Part shown: positions 47,042 through 57,905 of the stretch, piece by piece | Numbering within the stretch: position 1 is the stretch's first letter | Layout: each line of letters opens with the position of its first letter | NCBI RefSeq assembly: GCF_018131225.1 | Contig: NZ_JAFCMM010000001.1 | Location: 434,001-498,000, forward strand | Length of the DNA stretch: 64,000 nucleotides | Reading direction: 5' to 3' | DNA from: Bradyrhizobium sp. U87765 SZCCT0048 | GTDB taxonomy: Bacteria; Pseudomonadota; Alphaproteobacteria; Rhizobiales; Xanthobacteraceae | Program-made: the position numbers and the translations under genes | Notes under the pieces: model-generated | Database searches by the model: none | Seen by the model: the letters and a program-made list of their open reading frames with translations, nothing else | What the model was told of the DNA's origin: nothing

Positions 47042-48586
47042 ATGGACGAGATGCAAGGCCCTTCCCGCGACTCCGGTGCGAAGGGCGCAGACGCCCCCGC
47101 TTTCGCCACCTCTGCCGCCTCGGACGGCATCGTCATCGACAAGGATCTCGACGGTGACACGCTGCGCGAAGAGTGCGGCGTGTTCGGCATTTTTGGGCAT
47201 CCGGACGCGGCGGCGATCACTGCGCTCGGCCTGCATGCCCTGCAGCACCGGGGCCAGGAGGCGGCCGGTATCGTCTCCTTCGACGGCAACCGCTTCCACT
47301 CCGAACGTCGCCTCGGTCTTGTCGGCGACACCTTCTCCCGCCGCGAGGTGATCGAGCGTCTGCCCGGCTCGTCGGCCGTCGGCCATGTCCGCTATTCGAC
47401 CACCGGCGAGACCATCCTGCGCAACGTCCAGCCGCTGTTCGCCGAACTCAACGCCGGCGGCTTCGCGGTCGGCCACAACGGCAACCTGACCAACGGCCTG
47501 ACGCTGCGCCGCGAGCTGGTGCGCAGCGGCGCCATGATGCAGTCGACCACCGACACCGAGGTGATCCTGCATCTCGTGGCGCAGTCCAAGCGCAACCATT
47601 TCATCGACCGTTTCATCGAAGCGCTGCGCGCCATCGAGGGCGCCTACTCGCTGGTGTCGCTGACCAACAAGAAGCTGGTTGGCGCGCGCGATCCGCTCGG
47701 CATCCGCCCGCTGGTGCTGGGCGAACTCGACGGCTGCCCGATCCTCGCCTCGGAAACCTGCGCGCTCGACATCATCGGCGCCAAGTACATCCGTGACATC
47801 GAGAACGGCGAAGTCATCGTGTTCGACGAGAACGGAACGCAGAGCCACAAGCCGTTCCCGCCGCAGGCGGCGCGGCCCTGCATGTTCGAGTATATCTATT
47901 TCGCCCGCCCGGATTCGGTGCTCGGCGGCCGCTCGGTCTACGACGTGCGCAAGGCGATCGGCGCCGAACTCGCCAAGGAGAGCCATGTGCCCTCCGACGT
48001 GGTGGTGCCGGTGCCGGACTCCGGCGTGCCCGCAGCGATCGGCTACAGCCAGTATTCGGGCATTCCGTTCGAGCTCGGCATCATCCGCAATCACTATGTC
48101 GGGCGCACCTTCATCCAGCCGACCCAGAGCATCCGCGAGCTCGGCGTGCGCATGAAGCACTCGGCGAACCGCACCGCGATCGAAGGCAAGCGCATCATCC
48201 TGATCGACGACTCGCTGGTGCGCGGCACTACGTCGAAGAAGATCGTGAAGATGATGCGGGACGCCGGCGCCCGCGAGGTGCATTTCCGCATCGCCTCGCC
48301 GCCGATCACCCATCCCGACTACTACGGCATCGACATGCCGGACCGCGCGCATCTGCTGGCGGCAACGCACAACCTCGAAGAGATGCGCGAGCTGATCGGC
48401 TGCGACAGCCTCGCGTTCCTCACCGTCGACGGCCTGTACCGCGCAATGGGCGAGCCGGGCCGCGATCCGGCGCATCCGAAGTTCACTGACCACTATTTTA
48501 CCGGCGACTATCCGACGCCGTTGACCGACCAGAACCAGGCCGAGCCGACCCCGCGCCAGCTTTCGCTGCTGGCCGAGGCGAGCTGA
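47042..48586 (+). CDS. purF: Amidophosphoribosyltransferase
   Basis: 514 aa. First committed step of purine synthesis. The N-terminal nucleophile is Cys45 in REECGVFGIFG, so a propeptide of 44 residues must be removed. The glutaminase residues (HVRYSTTG, GHNGNLTN) and the PRPP loop IILIDDSLVRGTT are present. The four Cys that ligate an Fe-S cluster in the Bacillus-type enzyme are not obvious as a set. RBS AGAGAGG; directly behind cvpA. Confidence 0.97.
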   Translation: MDEMQGPSRDSGAKGADAPAFATSAASDGIVIDKDLDGDTLREECGVFGIFGHPDAAAITALGLHALQHRGQEAAGIVSFDGNRFHSERRLGLVGDTFSRREVIERLPGSSAVGHVRYSTTGETILRNVQPLFAELNAGGFAVGHNGNLTNGLTLRRELVRSGAMMQSTTDTEVILHLVAQSKRNHFIDRFIEALRAIEGAYSLVSLTNKKLVGARDPLGIRPLVLGELDGCPILASETCALDIIGAKYIRDIENGEVIVFDENGTQSHKPFPPQAARPCMFEYIYFARPDSVLGGRSVYDVRKAIGAELAKESHVPSDVVVPVPDSGVPAAIGYSQYSGIPFELGIIRNHYVGRTFIQPTQSIRELGVRMKHSANRTAIEGKRIILIDDSLVRGTTSKKIVKMMRDAGAREVHFRIASPPITHPDYYGIDMPDRAHLLAATHNLEEMRELIGCDSLAFLTVDGLYRAMGEPGRDPAHPKFTDHYFTGDYPTPLTDQNQAEPTPRQLSLLAEAS

Positions 48587-48614
48587 GCACGTCCGCCTCG
48601 CCCGGCTGCGGGCT

Positions 48615-49133
48615 TCAGCCGAGCCGGCGCGCCATCAGGCGCGCCGCGGCGTCATAGCTTGCCAGCTTGTCCGCAAGCGCAGGCTCGTCGACGTCGGCGA
48701 AGCCCTGGCGCCGCCAGAACCCATCCGAACCGTTGACCGCGACCAATGACAGCTCGGCCAGTCCCGCCGAGCGGGCCTGCGCCACCAGCCGCGCGACCAG
48801 CGCCGCGCCCGTGCCGCCGCCGCGCACCTGTGCCAGCAGCGCGACGTCGTGGATGTAGTAGGTCGATGGCGCCGCTGGCAGCGCGCCAAGCAGGCTGTTG
48901 AGCGCCGGCGGCCGCAGGCGGTGCCAGGGATGGCTGACGGCGTAGGCCAGGAGTTCCTGCGCGCCGGCCACAACGAGGCAGCCCGCGGGATAGAGGCGCA
49001 GCCGCTCGGCGAACACCGCATCGTCCTCCGGATAGTCCGGGTGCACGCGGGCGGCGACCGCCGCCACGGCCGGCAGGTCGGCGGCCGTCATCGGGCGCCA
49101 CTGCGACGCCAACCCTTCGAATAAGCTCGACAT
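48615..49133 (-). CDS. GNAT family N-acetyltransferase
   Basis: 172 aa. The acetyl-CoA site motif A is VRGGGTGAALVARLV, preceded by an IHDVALL strand and followed by NGSDGFWRRQGF. Small-molecule or protein substrate not deducible. Convergent with purF, 28 bases apart. Confidence 0.85.
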   Translation of the reverse strand: MSSLFEGLASQWRPMTAADLPAVAAVAARVHPDYPEDDAVFAERLRLYPAGCLVVAGAQELLAYAVSHPWHRLRPPALNSLLGALPAAPSTYYIHDVALLAQVRGGGTGAALVARLVAQARSAGLAELSLVAVNGSDGFWRRQGFADVDEPALADKLASYDAAARLMARRLG

Positions 49134-49326
49134 GCGCCCGCTCTACCATGAAAAGCCAACCGGCGCGGCCGGCCGTGCATCGGCCGCAGGCCTTTCGATC
49201 CGCCGCAAATCGCGATAAACCCCGCCGGCATCGGCTTGCGAGTGCCGGTACCTTATGACCGCCCGGCAACGGGCCGCCACCGCCGGAGCTCACCGGCCCT
49301 CAAGACTTGGACTGCAGGATCCTCCC

Positions 49327-50070
49327 ATGGCTGTCGATCTCTCCTCCCGAATCGCCCTGGTGACCGGCGCCTCGCGCGGCATCGGTTACGCCACTGCGCG
49401 GGCGCTGGCGCGCGCCGGCGCCCACATCATCGCCGTGGCGCGGACTGTCGGCGGCCTCGAGGAGCTCGACGACGAGATCCGCAAGGACGGTGGCAGCGCC
49501 ACGCTCGTGCCGCTCAACCTGACCGACAGCGACGGCATCGCGCGGCTCGGCGCGGCGCTCAATGAGCGGCATGGCAAACTCGACATCATGGTCGGTAACG
49601 CCGGCGTGCTCGGCCCGTCCTCGCCGCTCGGCCACATCGATCTCAAGGGCTGGACGGACGTGTTCGCCGTCAACGTCACCGCCAACTTCCAGCTGGTGCG
49701 CTGCATGGAGCCGCTACTCCGGGCCTCCGACGCCGGCCGCGCGGTGTTCGTCACCTCCGGCGCGGCGCGCAAGGCCACCGCCTATGTCGGCCCCTACGCC
49801 GCCTCGAAGGCCGCGGTGGAGACGCTGGCGCGGGTCTGGGCCAACGAGACCGCGAGCACGGCGGTGCGCGTCAACCTGTTCAACCCCGGCCCGATCCGCA
49901 CCCGGATGCGCGCGACGCTGATGCCGGGCGAGGACCCGGAAACGCTCGACACGCCGGAGCAGGTCGCCGAATTCATCGTGCCGCTGTGTGCGCCGTCGTG
50001 GACGGACACGGGCAAGATGTTCGACTACCGCAGCCGCGCCGTTCTGGATTTTGCCGCGCCGACGCCCTGA
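49327..50070 (+). CDS. Short-chain dehydrogenase/reductase
   Basis: 247 aa. Rossmann motif TGASRGIGYA at about residues 13-22, GNAGVLGP, catalytic Ser in FVTSGAAR and YVGPYAASKAA with Tyr-x3-Lys. The protein is closest in style to YciK-like oxidoreductases. Substrate unknown. The ATG at 49327 is chosen; the frame is open upstream to 49255 without SDR content. Confidence 0.9.
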   Translation: MAVDLSSRIALVTGASRGIGYATARALARAGAHIIAVARTVGGLEELDDEIRKDGGSATLVPLNLTDSDGIARLGAALNERHGKLDIMVGNAGVLGPSSPLGHIDLKGWTDVFAVNVTANFQLVRCMEPLLRASDAGRAVFVTSGAARKATAYVGPYAASKAAVETLARVWANETASTAVRVNLFNPGPIRTRMRATLMPGEDPETLDTPEQVAEFIVPLCAPSWTDTGKMFDYRSRAVLDFAAPTP

Positions 50071-50211
50071 CCTCGCCGTATCCCGCCGTCAACACCAGCT
50101 GCCGCCTGCGCGCTTTTGTGCAGGGGTGATCGTGTTGACTTGTTCCGGGCGCGCTTGCTTGACTGGCCGCAGTCCGGCGCCAGAACGGGCCTATCAGGGA
50201 GATTCGGAAAG

Positions 50212-50619
50212 ATGTCGCAGACGCTGTCGAAGCTGTTCACGAGCCGCATCGCGGGCATTGCCATCGCCGTGACCGCGGCATCGTGGGCCCTGCCCGCCAT
50301 GGCCGCCGAAATCGGCGGGACCTGGCTGCGTGACACCGGCGCCTCCCAGGTCAAGTTCGCCCCCTGTGGCGGCGGGGCCGTGTGCGGCCACATCTCCTGG
50401 ATCAAGCCCGGCACCGAAACGCCCGCCAAGGTCGGCCAGAAGGTGTTCTTCGACATGAAGCCGAGCGGCCCCGACAGCTGGAGCGGCAGCGCGTTCAACC
50501 CGGACGACGGCAAGACCTATACCGGCAAGATGTCGCTGTCAGGGAATATCCTGACCACCTCCGGCTGCGTCATGGGGGGCATGATCTGCAAATCCACCAC
50601 CTGGACGCGGGTCAACTGA
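50212..50619 (+). CDS. DUF2147 secreted protein
   Basis: 135 aa. Signal peptide (about 36 residues, ending PAMAA) then a DUF2147 lipocalin-like domain: IGGTWLRDTGASQVKF, CGGGAVCGHISWIKPG, and YTGKMSLSGN. Cys pairs CGGGAVC and CVMGGMIC may form disulfides. Family function is unknown. The ATG at 50212 follows GGAAAG. Confidence 0.85.
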   Translation: MSQTLSKLFTSRIAGIAIAVTAASWALPAMAAEIGGTWLRDTGASQVKFAPCGGGAVCGHISWIKPGTETPAKVGQKVFFDMKPSGPDSWSGSAFNPDDGKTYTGKMSLSGNILTTSGCVMGGMICKSTTWTRVN

Positions 50620-50715
50620 CCTTCGATCATTCGAGATCGACTCAAACTCGTCTCGAATCGCTGGAAGCAGAAACCAACGGCGGACGGCGGCGTTGCCGGC
50701 GAGGAGATCCGCATC

Positions 50716-50970
50716 ATGCGCTTGTTCGGAAGAAAGCAGCGCGCGCCGCGCCGCCGTATCGACCGCGAGGGCTGGATCACGATGCCCGGCGATTTCGCCG
50801 CCCGCCGCTGCATCGTGATCGACATCTCCGACAGCGGTGCCAAACTGCAGATCGACGATCCCCGCTTCACGCGCACGCAGTTCGAGCTGCGCCTGTCCCG
50901 CACCGATCCGGGCCGCCGCTGCCGTGTCACCTGGCGACGGGGCACGCAGATCGGCGTCGCCTTTCTCTAG
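50716..50970 (+). CDS. Single-domain PilZ protein
   Basis: 84 aa. The cyclic-di-GMP motifs are present: R-x3-R in RAPRRRIDR and D-x-S-x-x-G in DISDSGAKL. A minimal PilZ domain that probably binds c-di-GMP and acts on a partner; no partner gene is adjacent. AGGAG precedes the ATG. Confidence 0.87.
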   Translation: MRLFGRKQRAPRRRIDREGWITMPGDFAARRCIVIDISDSGAKLQIDDPRFTRTQFELRLSRTDPGRRCRVTWRRGTQIGVAFL

Positions 50971-51031
50971 CCAGCAACGGCTTTATCGACACGGGAGAGG
51001 CCCGCTCCACGGGCCACCCGGGTGCACGGGA

Positions 51032-52417
51032 TCACGACTTGCGCTTGGCCTTGTGGGCGAAGGGGTTGGATTTCTCTCGCAAGGTGATGCGGATCGGCGT
51101 GCCCGGCATATCGAATGCCGTGCGCATGCTGTTGGTGAGATAGCGCAGATAGGAATCCGGCACCGCGTCGGCGCGCGAGCAGAACACAACGAAGCTCGGC
51201 GGCCGCGCCTTGGGCTGGGTCACGTAGTTTAGCTTGAGACGGCGGCCGGACACCGCCGGCGGCGGGTTGGCGGCGATCGCCTGCTCGAACCACCGGTTCA
51301 ACATGCTGGTCGACGTCCGCTTATTCCAGACCGCGTAGGCGTCCTCGATCGCGGTCATCAGGTGGTCGACCCCCTCGCCCGTCACGCCGGACACAGCAAC
51401 CACCGGCACGCCCCTGATCTGCGGCAGCCAGTGATCGGCATCCTGACGCAGCGACGACATCAGGTTGGCCTGGCGGCCGATCAGGTCGGACTTGCTGACC
51501 GCGATGACCAGCGCCCGGCCTTCGCGTTCGACGAGATCAGCGATGCGCAGGTCCTGTTCCTCGAAGCGATGCTGGGCATCCATCATCAGCACCACCACCT
51601 CGGCGAAGCGGACGGCGCGCAGCGAGTCGGCGACCGAAAGCTTCTCCAGCTTTTCCTCGATGCGCGAGCGGCGGCGCAGGCCGGCCGTATCGAACACGCG
51701 GAACGCACGCCCCTGCCAGTCGACGTCGACCGCGATGGAGTCGCGCGTGGTGCCGGCCTCGTCGCTGGTCAGCAGACGCTCTTCGCCGAGCAGATGGTTG
51801 ATCAGCGTCGACTTGCCGGCGTTCGGCCGGCCGACGATGGCGACGCGGATGGGGCGACGGTTTTCGGTGCCGGCGGCCTCGTCCTCGGTGTCGTCCTCTT
51901 CCTCGTCGTCGTCGATCTCGTCCTCGGGCATCACCTCGCGCAGCGCGTCGTAGAGGTCGCTGAGACCCTCGCCATGCTCTGCCGAGATCGGCACGGGATC
52001 ACCAAGGCCGAGCGCATAGGATTCCATGGCGCCGACCTCGCCATGCTTGCCTTCGCTCTTGTTGGCGAGCAGCACCACGGGCTTGCCGGCCTTGCGGACG
52101 AGATCGGCGAAGCCGCGGTCGGCTGGCGTCAGCCCGACCCGCGCGTCGATAACGAACAGCAGGGCATCGGCGCCGGCGATCGCCGCCTCGGTCTGCTCCT
52201 GCATGCGGGCAGCGAGCGAGCCGCGCGGACCGTGGTCGAGACCGGCGGTATCGATGATGGTGAAGCGGAGGTCGCCGAGACGGCCCTCGCCCTCGCGGCG
52301 GTCGCGCGTCACGCCGGGCTGGTCGTCGACGAGCGCGAGCTTCTGCCCGACCAGGCGGTTGAACAGGGTCGACTTGCCGACGTTGGGACGGCCGATGATG
52401 GCGAAAGTGAATGACAT
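51032..52417 (-). CDS. der: Ribosome biogenesis GTPase Der
   Basis: 461 aa. Two tandem GTPase domains: first P-loop GRPNVGKST (8-16), second GRPNAGKST (about 200), each with N-K-x-D-like motifs ([14 protein letters not shown]), then a KH-like C-terminal domain. An unusually acidic linker ([14 protein letters not shown]) joins the G domains. Der acts in 50S assembly. Downstream of the lipoprotein and TPR genes on the same strand. Confidence 0.97.
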   Translation of the reverse strand: MSFTFAIIGRPNVGKSTLFNRLVGQKLALVDDQPGVTRDRREGEGRLGDLRFTIIDTAGLDHGPRGSLAARMQEQTEAAIAGADALLFVIDARVGLTPADRGFADLVRKAGKPVVLLANKSEGKHGEVGAMESYALGLGDPVPISAEHGEGLSDLYDALREVMPEDEIDDDEEEDDTEDEAAGTENRRPIRVAIVGRPNAGKSTLINHLLGEERLLTSDEAGTTRDSIAVDVDWQGRAFRVFDTAGLRRRSRIEEKLEKLSVADSLRAVRFAEVVVLMMDAQHRFEEQDLRIADLVEREGRALVIAVSKSDLIGRQANLMSSLRQDADHWLPQIRGVPVVAVSGVTGEGVDHLMTAIEDAYAVWNKRTSTSMLNRWFEQAIAANPPPAVSGRRLKLNYVTQPKARPPSFVVFCSRADAVPDSYLRYLTNSMRTAFDMPGTPIRITLREKSNPFAHKAKRKS

Positions 52418-52502
52418 GTCCGATCCGTTCGCCCGTCCCGGACCTCATGTCAACAGCGGGAACGACGGCGATGCCATCGAGGCCGTCCCCGCGGGACGGC
52501 TG

Positions 52503-53063
52503 TTACCGGGAGAAACTGCCGCTCGGCAGCGGCGCGGGGAACGAGGACTGCGCCGGGGCCTGGGCAGGCTGCTGTGCCGGCTGCGAATCCTGGGACGCGG
52601 CGGCCGGGGCTGCCCGCGGGGCCCGGCGGGCGGGCTTGGGCGGTGCCTCCTCGGCGGCGGCGCCGTCCGCAGGCGCGGCGGCCTGGGGGGCGGTGGTAGA
52701 GCGATGGCGCGGCTTCCGGGGCTTGGCCTTCGGCTGCTCGGCAGCGGCCTCGGGCTTCGGCGCCTCGGTCGCAGCGGCGGCGGCCGCGGCGGTCTGCTGC
52801 GACCCGGCGTCCTTGAACTGCTGCTCCTGGCTCTGCATTTCCGGCGAGCCCTTGTAGAGGTCCTTCGGCACGCCCTGCTCGAGCCCGGGCACGCCCTCCG
52901 GGAACACCGGCTGGCGGTTGCCCGGCAGCTTCTTTTTGGTGTCGAGGAAGTCGAGCATGTCCATCGGGTCGAAACTGCTCAGCCCGCCGCCGCCGCAGCC
53001 GGCCAGCACGCTGCAGAGCGCCAAAAGGACACCGGAGGCAATCAATCGTTGGGAACGGCGCAT
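52503..53063 (-). CDS. Pro/Ala-rich lipoprotein
   Basis: 186 aa. Lipobox LAGC at about residues 21-24, then GGGGLSSFDPMDMLDFLD. A KKKLPGNRQPVFPEGVPG segment and VPKDLY follow, then about 100 residues of Ala/Pro/Glu/Lys low complexity. I see no beta-propeller repeats. The place between the TPR gene and der is often taken by bamB. The start is the ATG at 53063; an upstream GTG at 53090 is possible. Confidence 0.78.
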   Translation of the reverse strand: MRRSQRLIASGVLLALCSVLAGCGGGGLSSFDPMDMLDFLDTKKKLPGNRQPVFPEGVPGLEQGVPKDLYKGSPEMQSQEQQFKDAGSQQTAAAAAAATEAPKPEAAAEQPKAKPRKPRHRSTTAPQAAAPADGAAAEEAPPKPARRAPRAAPAAASQDSQPAQQPAQAPAQSSFPAPLPSGSFSR

Positions 53064-53141
53064 CAGGTCTTCACTCGGCTTCGGGTTCACGCTGCGGCGC
53101 GGTCACGACGCGCCACGGTCCATCGATGATTTCGGTCGCCG

Positions 53142-53795
53142 TCAGCTCTTGGCGGCTGGCGGCAGCAACGCCTGCAACGCTTCGGTCCGGGTGCGGATGC
53201 TGGACGGCGTCTCCGCGTCGTTCATGATCAGGTCGACCCACTGCCGTGTCGCGGCGAGATCGTTCGAACGCCAGGCGGATACCGCCAGGAGATCGCGCGC
53301 GGTGTGGCGGAAGGCGCGGCCGGTGCCGGTGATCGGCTCGAGCCGCTGGCGAATCTCGTCATAGGGCGCGGTATCGACCACAAGCGCCGCCGCCCGTGTC
53401 TTGGCAAGATCCTGCTCGCTCTGGCTCACGCTGGCATCGCTGCCGATGGCGTCGAACAGCTTCACCGCGGACTGCGGATCATGCGTGGCGGCTTCAGCGG
53501 CCGCGCGCAGGCGTGCCAGCGTGCGATATCCGCGCGGCGCCTCGGCGGCCAGCTTGGTGAACGCCGCTTCGGCTTCGGCATGCTTGTTCTGATCGGCCAG
53601 CGCGACCGCGGCCTCGAAGGCTGCGCCGGCTTCCGCCGACCGCTTGCCTTCCCAGTACGTGTAGCCGCGCCAGCCGGCGACAGCCGCGACGATCAGGACG
53701 GCGACGCCGATAATGAAAATGGAATAGCGGTCCCACAGCTTCTTGAGCTGTTCGCGACGCAGTTCTTCGTCGACTTCATCAAATAATTCAGACAC
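53142..53795 (-). CDS. Tetratricopeptide membrane protein, YfgM-like
   Basis: 217 aa. A charged N terminus (DEVDEELRREQLKKLWDRYS) precedes one membrane helix (about 25-45) and a periplasmic TPR region (AGAAFEAAVALADQNKHAEAEAAF). Start codon GTG. YfgM in E. coli is an ancillary SecYEG subunit that hands substrates to periplasmic chaperones. The family and its position upstream of der agree. Confidence 0.85.
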   Translation of the reverse strand: MSELFDEVDEELRREQLKKLWDRYSIFIIGVAVLIVAAVAGWRGYTYWEGKRSAEAGAAFEAAVALADQNKHAEAEAAFTKLAAEAPRGYRTLARLRAAAEAATHDPQSAVKLFDAIGSDASVSQSEQDLAKTRAAALVVDTAPYDEIRQRLEPITGTGRAFRHTARDLLAVSAWRSNDLAATRQWVDLIMNDAETPSSIRTRTEALQALLPPAAKS

Positions 53796-53909
53796 TTAAG
53801 ATATCCCACCCACGGCCGCGGCGCGTTCCGGCCCAGCCAGTGCCAGCCCCAATGCGATGGCGGCGATACCCTATCGATATGGCGGAGGCAAGGCAAAGCA
53901 AGCCTGTTC

Positions 53910-53940
53910 AAAGAGTTACCCGCCGCGATGACGCGGCGGG
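53910..53940 (-). terminator. Terminator-like hairpin after the amidase operon
   Basis: CCCGCCGCG and CGCGGCGGG form a nine-bp stem with a four-base loop. On the minus strand it is followed by TAACTCTTTG, moderately T-rich. It lies about 60 bases after the amidase stop and could end the liv-amidase transcript. Confidence 0.55.
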
Positions 53941-54001
53941 TGTGGACAGGCGCGGCCGACCGCGAAGGATTGGGTCCTCGAGCGGTCGCCGGAGAGGCCG
54001 C

Positions 54002-55402
54002 TCAGGGCCGCGGATCGATCGGCGTCGGCATCGCCGCATGGCGCTCGATGACCTCGGCCGCGGCAAAAGCCACGTCCTCGCGATAGCGCGGTGCGACAAT
54101 CTGCACCCCGACCGGCCGGCCGCCAACGAGACCCGTCGGCACCGACAGCGCCGGGAAACCGAGCACGGGAACGGCAAGCAGCGAGCGCTGCGCATCCATC
54201 ATCCGCCGTACTGTGTCGTCGTCGCGCTGGTCGAGATCGTCCTCGAAGGGCAACTGGTGCGACACCGGCGTCACCAGCACCGGATAGCGCGCCAGGAACA
54301 GCTGCCAGTCGCGCTGGATCGACAGCCGCCGCTCGAAGCCGGCGAGGATCTCGTCGCCGGTCAGATGCGGCGCGTAGGCGACATGGCCATCGATGTTGCG
54401 CAGGCTCTTGGCGTCGCCATGCTTGCGGATCAGCGGCTCGAGGAAGCGCCGCTCCTCGTTGACGACAAGGGCATGCCAGAGGTCGGCGGCCTCGACGAGC
54501 CGCGGCGGCGCGACCTCCTCGACCTCGTAGCCGGCATCGGCGAGCCAGCGGCCGGCGGTGCGGATCGCCGCCGCGATCTCCGGCGCGACGTCGCCGGCCG
54601 GATCCACCGCAAGCGCCACCCGGCGGGCGACGCGCGGTCCTTCCAGCGGCGCCGGCACCCAGCCGGCATCGCGCGGATCGGGCGCGGCCATCGCCGCCAG
54701 CGCCGCGCGCAGGTCGGCGACCGAGCGCGCCAGCGGCCCCTGCACCGACATCATCTGCGCGGTGATCGGACGCTCCGTGCTCGCCGACGGATTGAAATGA
54801 GCGATACGCCCCGGCGTCGGACGCAGGCCGGCGACACCGCAAGCGTAGGCCGGATAGCGGATCGAGCCTCCGAAGTCGTTGCCATGGCCGATCGGGCCCA
54901 TGCCCGCGGCGACCGCCGCACCAGCGCCGCCGCTCGACCCGCCCGGCGTCCACTGCGTGCCCCAGGGATTACGCGTGTCGCCATGCAGCGCGTTGCCGGT
55001 GAACCAGCGGTGCGAGAACGCCGGCGTGTTGGTGCGGCCGACGATCACCGCGCCGGCCTTGCGCAGGTTCGCGACCGTCGGACAATCCTCCGTGGCGATG
55101 ATGTCGCGGAAGGCAACGACGCCGTTGGTGGTGGCGCAGCCGCGCTGGTCGACATTGACCTTGATCGTCACCGGCACCCCATGCAGCGGGCTCAGCGCCA
55201 CGCCGGAACGGACCACCGCGTCGGCCTGATCGGCGGCCGCCAGCGCCTCGTCGGCCAGCACATCCACCACCGCGTTGACCGCCGGATTGACCGCGGCGAT
55301 GCGGCCCAGCACCGACTGCACCGCCTCGCGGCTCGATATCCGCCGCTCCCCGATCGCGCGCCCCAGATCCGTCGCGGTCCATCGCCAAAGCTCGTTCTGC
55401 AT
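54002..55402 (-). CDS. Amidase, amidase-signature family
   Basis: 466 aa. The Ser-cisSer-Lys triad is present: Lys81 (TIKVN), Ser156 (GGSSGGAGAAVAAG) and nucleophile Ser180 (FGGSIR). No GatB partner or tRNA-dependent context, so it is a catabolic amidase rather than GatA. It is the last gene of a liv-type operon (livF lies 24 bases upstream), which suggests that it hydrolyses the amide imported by that transporter, or a derived amide. Substrate unknown. Confidence 0.9.
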   Translation of the reverse strand: MQNELWRWTATDLGRAIGERRISSREAVQSVLGRIAAVNPAVNAVVDVLADEALAAADQADAVVRSGVALSPLHGVPVTIKVNVDQRGCATTNGVVAFRDIIATEDCPTVANLRKAGAVIVGRTNTPAFSHRWFTGNALHGDTRNPWGTQWTPGGSSGGAGAAVAAGMGPIGHGNDFGGSIRYPAYACGVAGLRPTPGRIAHFNPSASTERPITAQMMSVQGPLARSVADLRAALAAMAAPDPRDAGWVPAPLEGPRVARRVALAVDPAGDVAPEIAAAIRTAGRWLADAGYEVEEVAPPRLVEAADLWHALVVNEERRFLEPLIRKHGDAKSLRNIDGHVAYAPHLTGDEILAGFERRLSIQRDWQLFLARYPVLVTPVSHQLPFEDDLDQRDDDTVRRMMDAQRSLLAVPVLGFPALSVPTGLVGGRPVGVQIVAPRYREDVAFAAAEVIERHAAMPTPIDPRP

Positions 55403-55426
55403 GTCGTCTCCCCTGATGGTTTTGGT

Positions 55427-56124
<698 letters not shown>

Positions 56125-56128
<4 letters not shown>

Positions 56129-56889
56129 GCCGCCGTCCCCAGATAGGCCGCCTTGACCTGCGGATCTGCGGCGATCTCCGCCGGCAGGCCCTGGCGCAGG
56201 ATGGCGCCGCGATACAGAACCGTGATCGAGCGGCTGATGCGCATCACCAGACGGATGTTGTGCTCGATCAGCACCACCGCCATGGTGCGGCCGAGCGCCT
56301 CGATCAGCCGGGTCATGGTGTCGATATCGTCGATGCCCATGCCGGACGTCGGCTCGTCGAGCAGCAGCACCTGCGGCTGCCCGGCGAGCGCCATCGCGAT
56401 CTCCAGCCGCCGCTGCTCGCCGTGGGACAGCAATCCGGCGACCGTCTGCGCCCTCGCGGTCAGCGCGAGCCGCTCCAGCAGCTCGTCCGCCCGGGCCGTC
56501 ACCTGCGCCAGCCGCGCACGGTCGCGCCACAGATCGAAGGCCCGCGGCGACAGTGCCTGCGCGGCGAGGCGCGCGTTCTCGTGCACGGTCAGGTTCGGAA
56601 ACAGGTTGGTGATCTGGAACGAACGCGCAAGGCCATGATGCACGCGGCGGTGCGGCGCCATGGCGGTGATGTCGCGCCCGCCGAGACGCACCGCGCCGGC
56701 GGTCGGCCGCAGCCGCCCGGTCAGGCAATTGAACAGCGTCGTCTTGCCGGCGCCGTTCGGCCCGATGAAGGCGTGCACGCCGGCATCGGCCACGGTGAAC
56801 GACACCGGCCCCAGCGCCCGAAACCCGTCGAAGCGTTTCTCGATCCCGGCGACCGCGAGCGCGGGCGCCACTGCCTGAGAACCTGTCAT
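56125..56889 (-). CDS. livG: Branched-chain-type ABC transporter ATPase LivG
   Basis: 254 aa. Walker A GPNGAGKTT, signature LSHGEQR (His in place of the usual Gly, common in LivG), Walker B LLLDEPTSGM, and the LivG-type HHGLARSFQITNLFPNLTV. Overlaps livM upstream by four bases and livF downstream by four. Confidence 0.94.
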
Positions 56890-57902
56890 TGCTGTGCCCC
56901 TCCCCGCGAGCCGGCCAGTGCCGCCGGCTGTGCCTCGCCCTCGCCGCTGCGTTTGCGGAAGAGCGGATCGAGCAGCGACGACAGGCCGCCGCGCAGCCCG
57001 AACGCGACCAGCACCAGCAGAGCGCCGAGCACGATCTGCCAGCGTGCCCAGATGTCCGACAGCACGTAGGAGAGCACCACGACCGCGACGCTGCCGAGCA
57101 TGGGGCCAAACAGCGTGCCGGTGCCGCCGAGAATGGTCATCACGATGATGCGCTCGCTCATGGCGAGATCGACATTGGCGAGCGGCACGAACTTGAGCGC
57201 CATGGCATACAGCGCGCCCGCCAGCCCTGTGACCGCGGCGGACAGCACGAGGCTGAGGATCTTGTAGCGACGCACGTCGTAGCCGATGGCGATCGCACGA
57301 TCCTCGTTGTCGCGGATCGCCACCAGCGTCGCGCCGAACGGCGAGTCGACCAGGCGTGCGAACAGGAAGAACACGCCGACGCAGACGACCGCGACGAAAG
57401 CGTAGAACTGCAGCGGCTGGGCGAAGGACACCAGGGGATGGCCGAGCACGGACAGGTCCGGCCGCGGCACGTTCAACAGGCCGTTGTCGCCACCGGTGAG
57501 ATCGGAGGCCGCATAGCACAGGAAGAACGCCATCTGCGTCAGAGCCAGCGTCAACATGATGAAGTAGATGCCGTGACGCTGGGTTGCGATGACGTCGATC
57601 GCCGCGCCCAGCAGGCCGGCCAACACCACCGCCGCGGCGAGCGCAGCAATCAGGCCGACATCGTAGCGGATCAGCAGGATGCCGGCGCAATAAGAGCCCG
57701 CGCCGAAGAAGATGGCCTGGCCGAACGACAGCAGCCCCACCCGCCCCAGCAGCAGGTTGCAGCCGAGCGCGGCCATGGCGAAGATCAGGCATTCGGTGGC
57801 CAAGGCCGCGGACGGCAACGCCAGCGGCAGCACCACGGCCACGGCGGCGACCGCGAGCGCAAGCCCCACGGGGGTCGGCATCGATGAGAAAGGGTTGCGC
57901 AT
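56886..57902 (-). CDS. livM: Branched-chain-type ABC transporter permease LivM
   Basis: 338 aa with about ten hydrophobic segments. Conserved GRVGLLSFGQAIFFGAG, HGIYFIMLTLALTQM, GGDNGL and the EAA-like SPFGATLVAIRDNEDRA. Forms the transmembrane pore with LivH. Three bases separate it from livH. Confidence 0.95.
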   Translation of the reverse strand: MRNPFSSMPTPVGLALAVAAVAVVLPLALPSAALATECLIFAMAALGCNLLLGRVGLLSFGQAIFFGAGSYCAGILLIRYDVGLIAALAAAVVLAGLLGAAIDVIATQRHGIYFIMLTLALTQMAFFLCYAASDLTGGDNGLLNVPRPDLSVLGHPLVSFAQPLQFYAFVAVVCVGVFFLFARLVDSPFGATLVAIRDNEDRAIAIGYDVRRYKILSLVLSAAVTGLAGALYAMALKFVPLANVDLAMSERIIVMTILGGTGTLFGPMLGSVAVVVLSYVLSDIWARWQIVLGALLVLVAFGLRGGLSSLLDPLFRKRSGEGEAQPAALAGSRGGAQQ

Positions 57903-57905
57903 CGC

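Noticed and set aside
56129..57109. An in-frame N-terminal extension of LivF
   Set aside because: It is a shadow of livG and livM; LivF begins normally at 56128.
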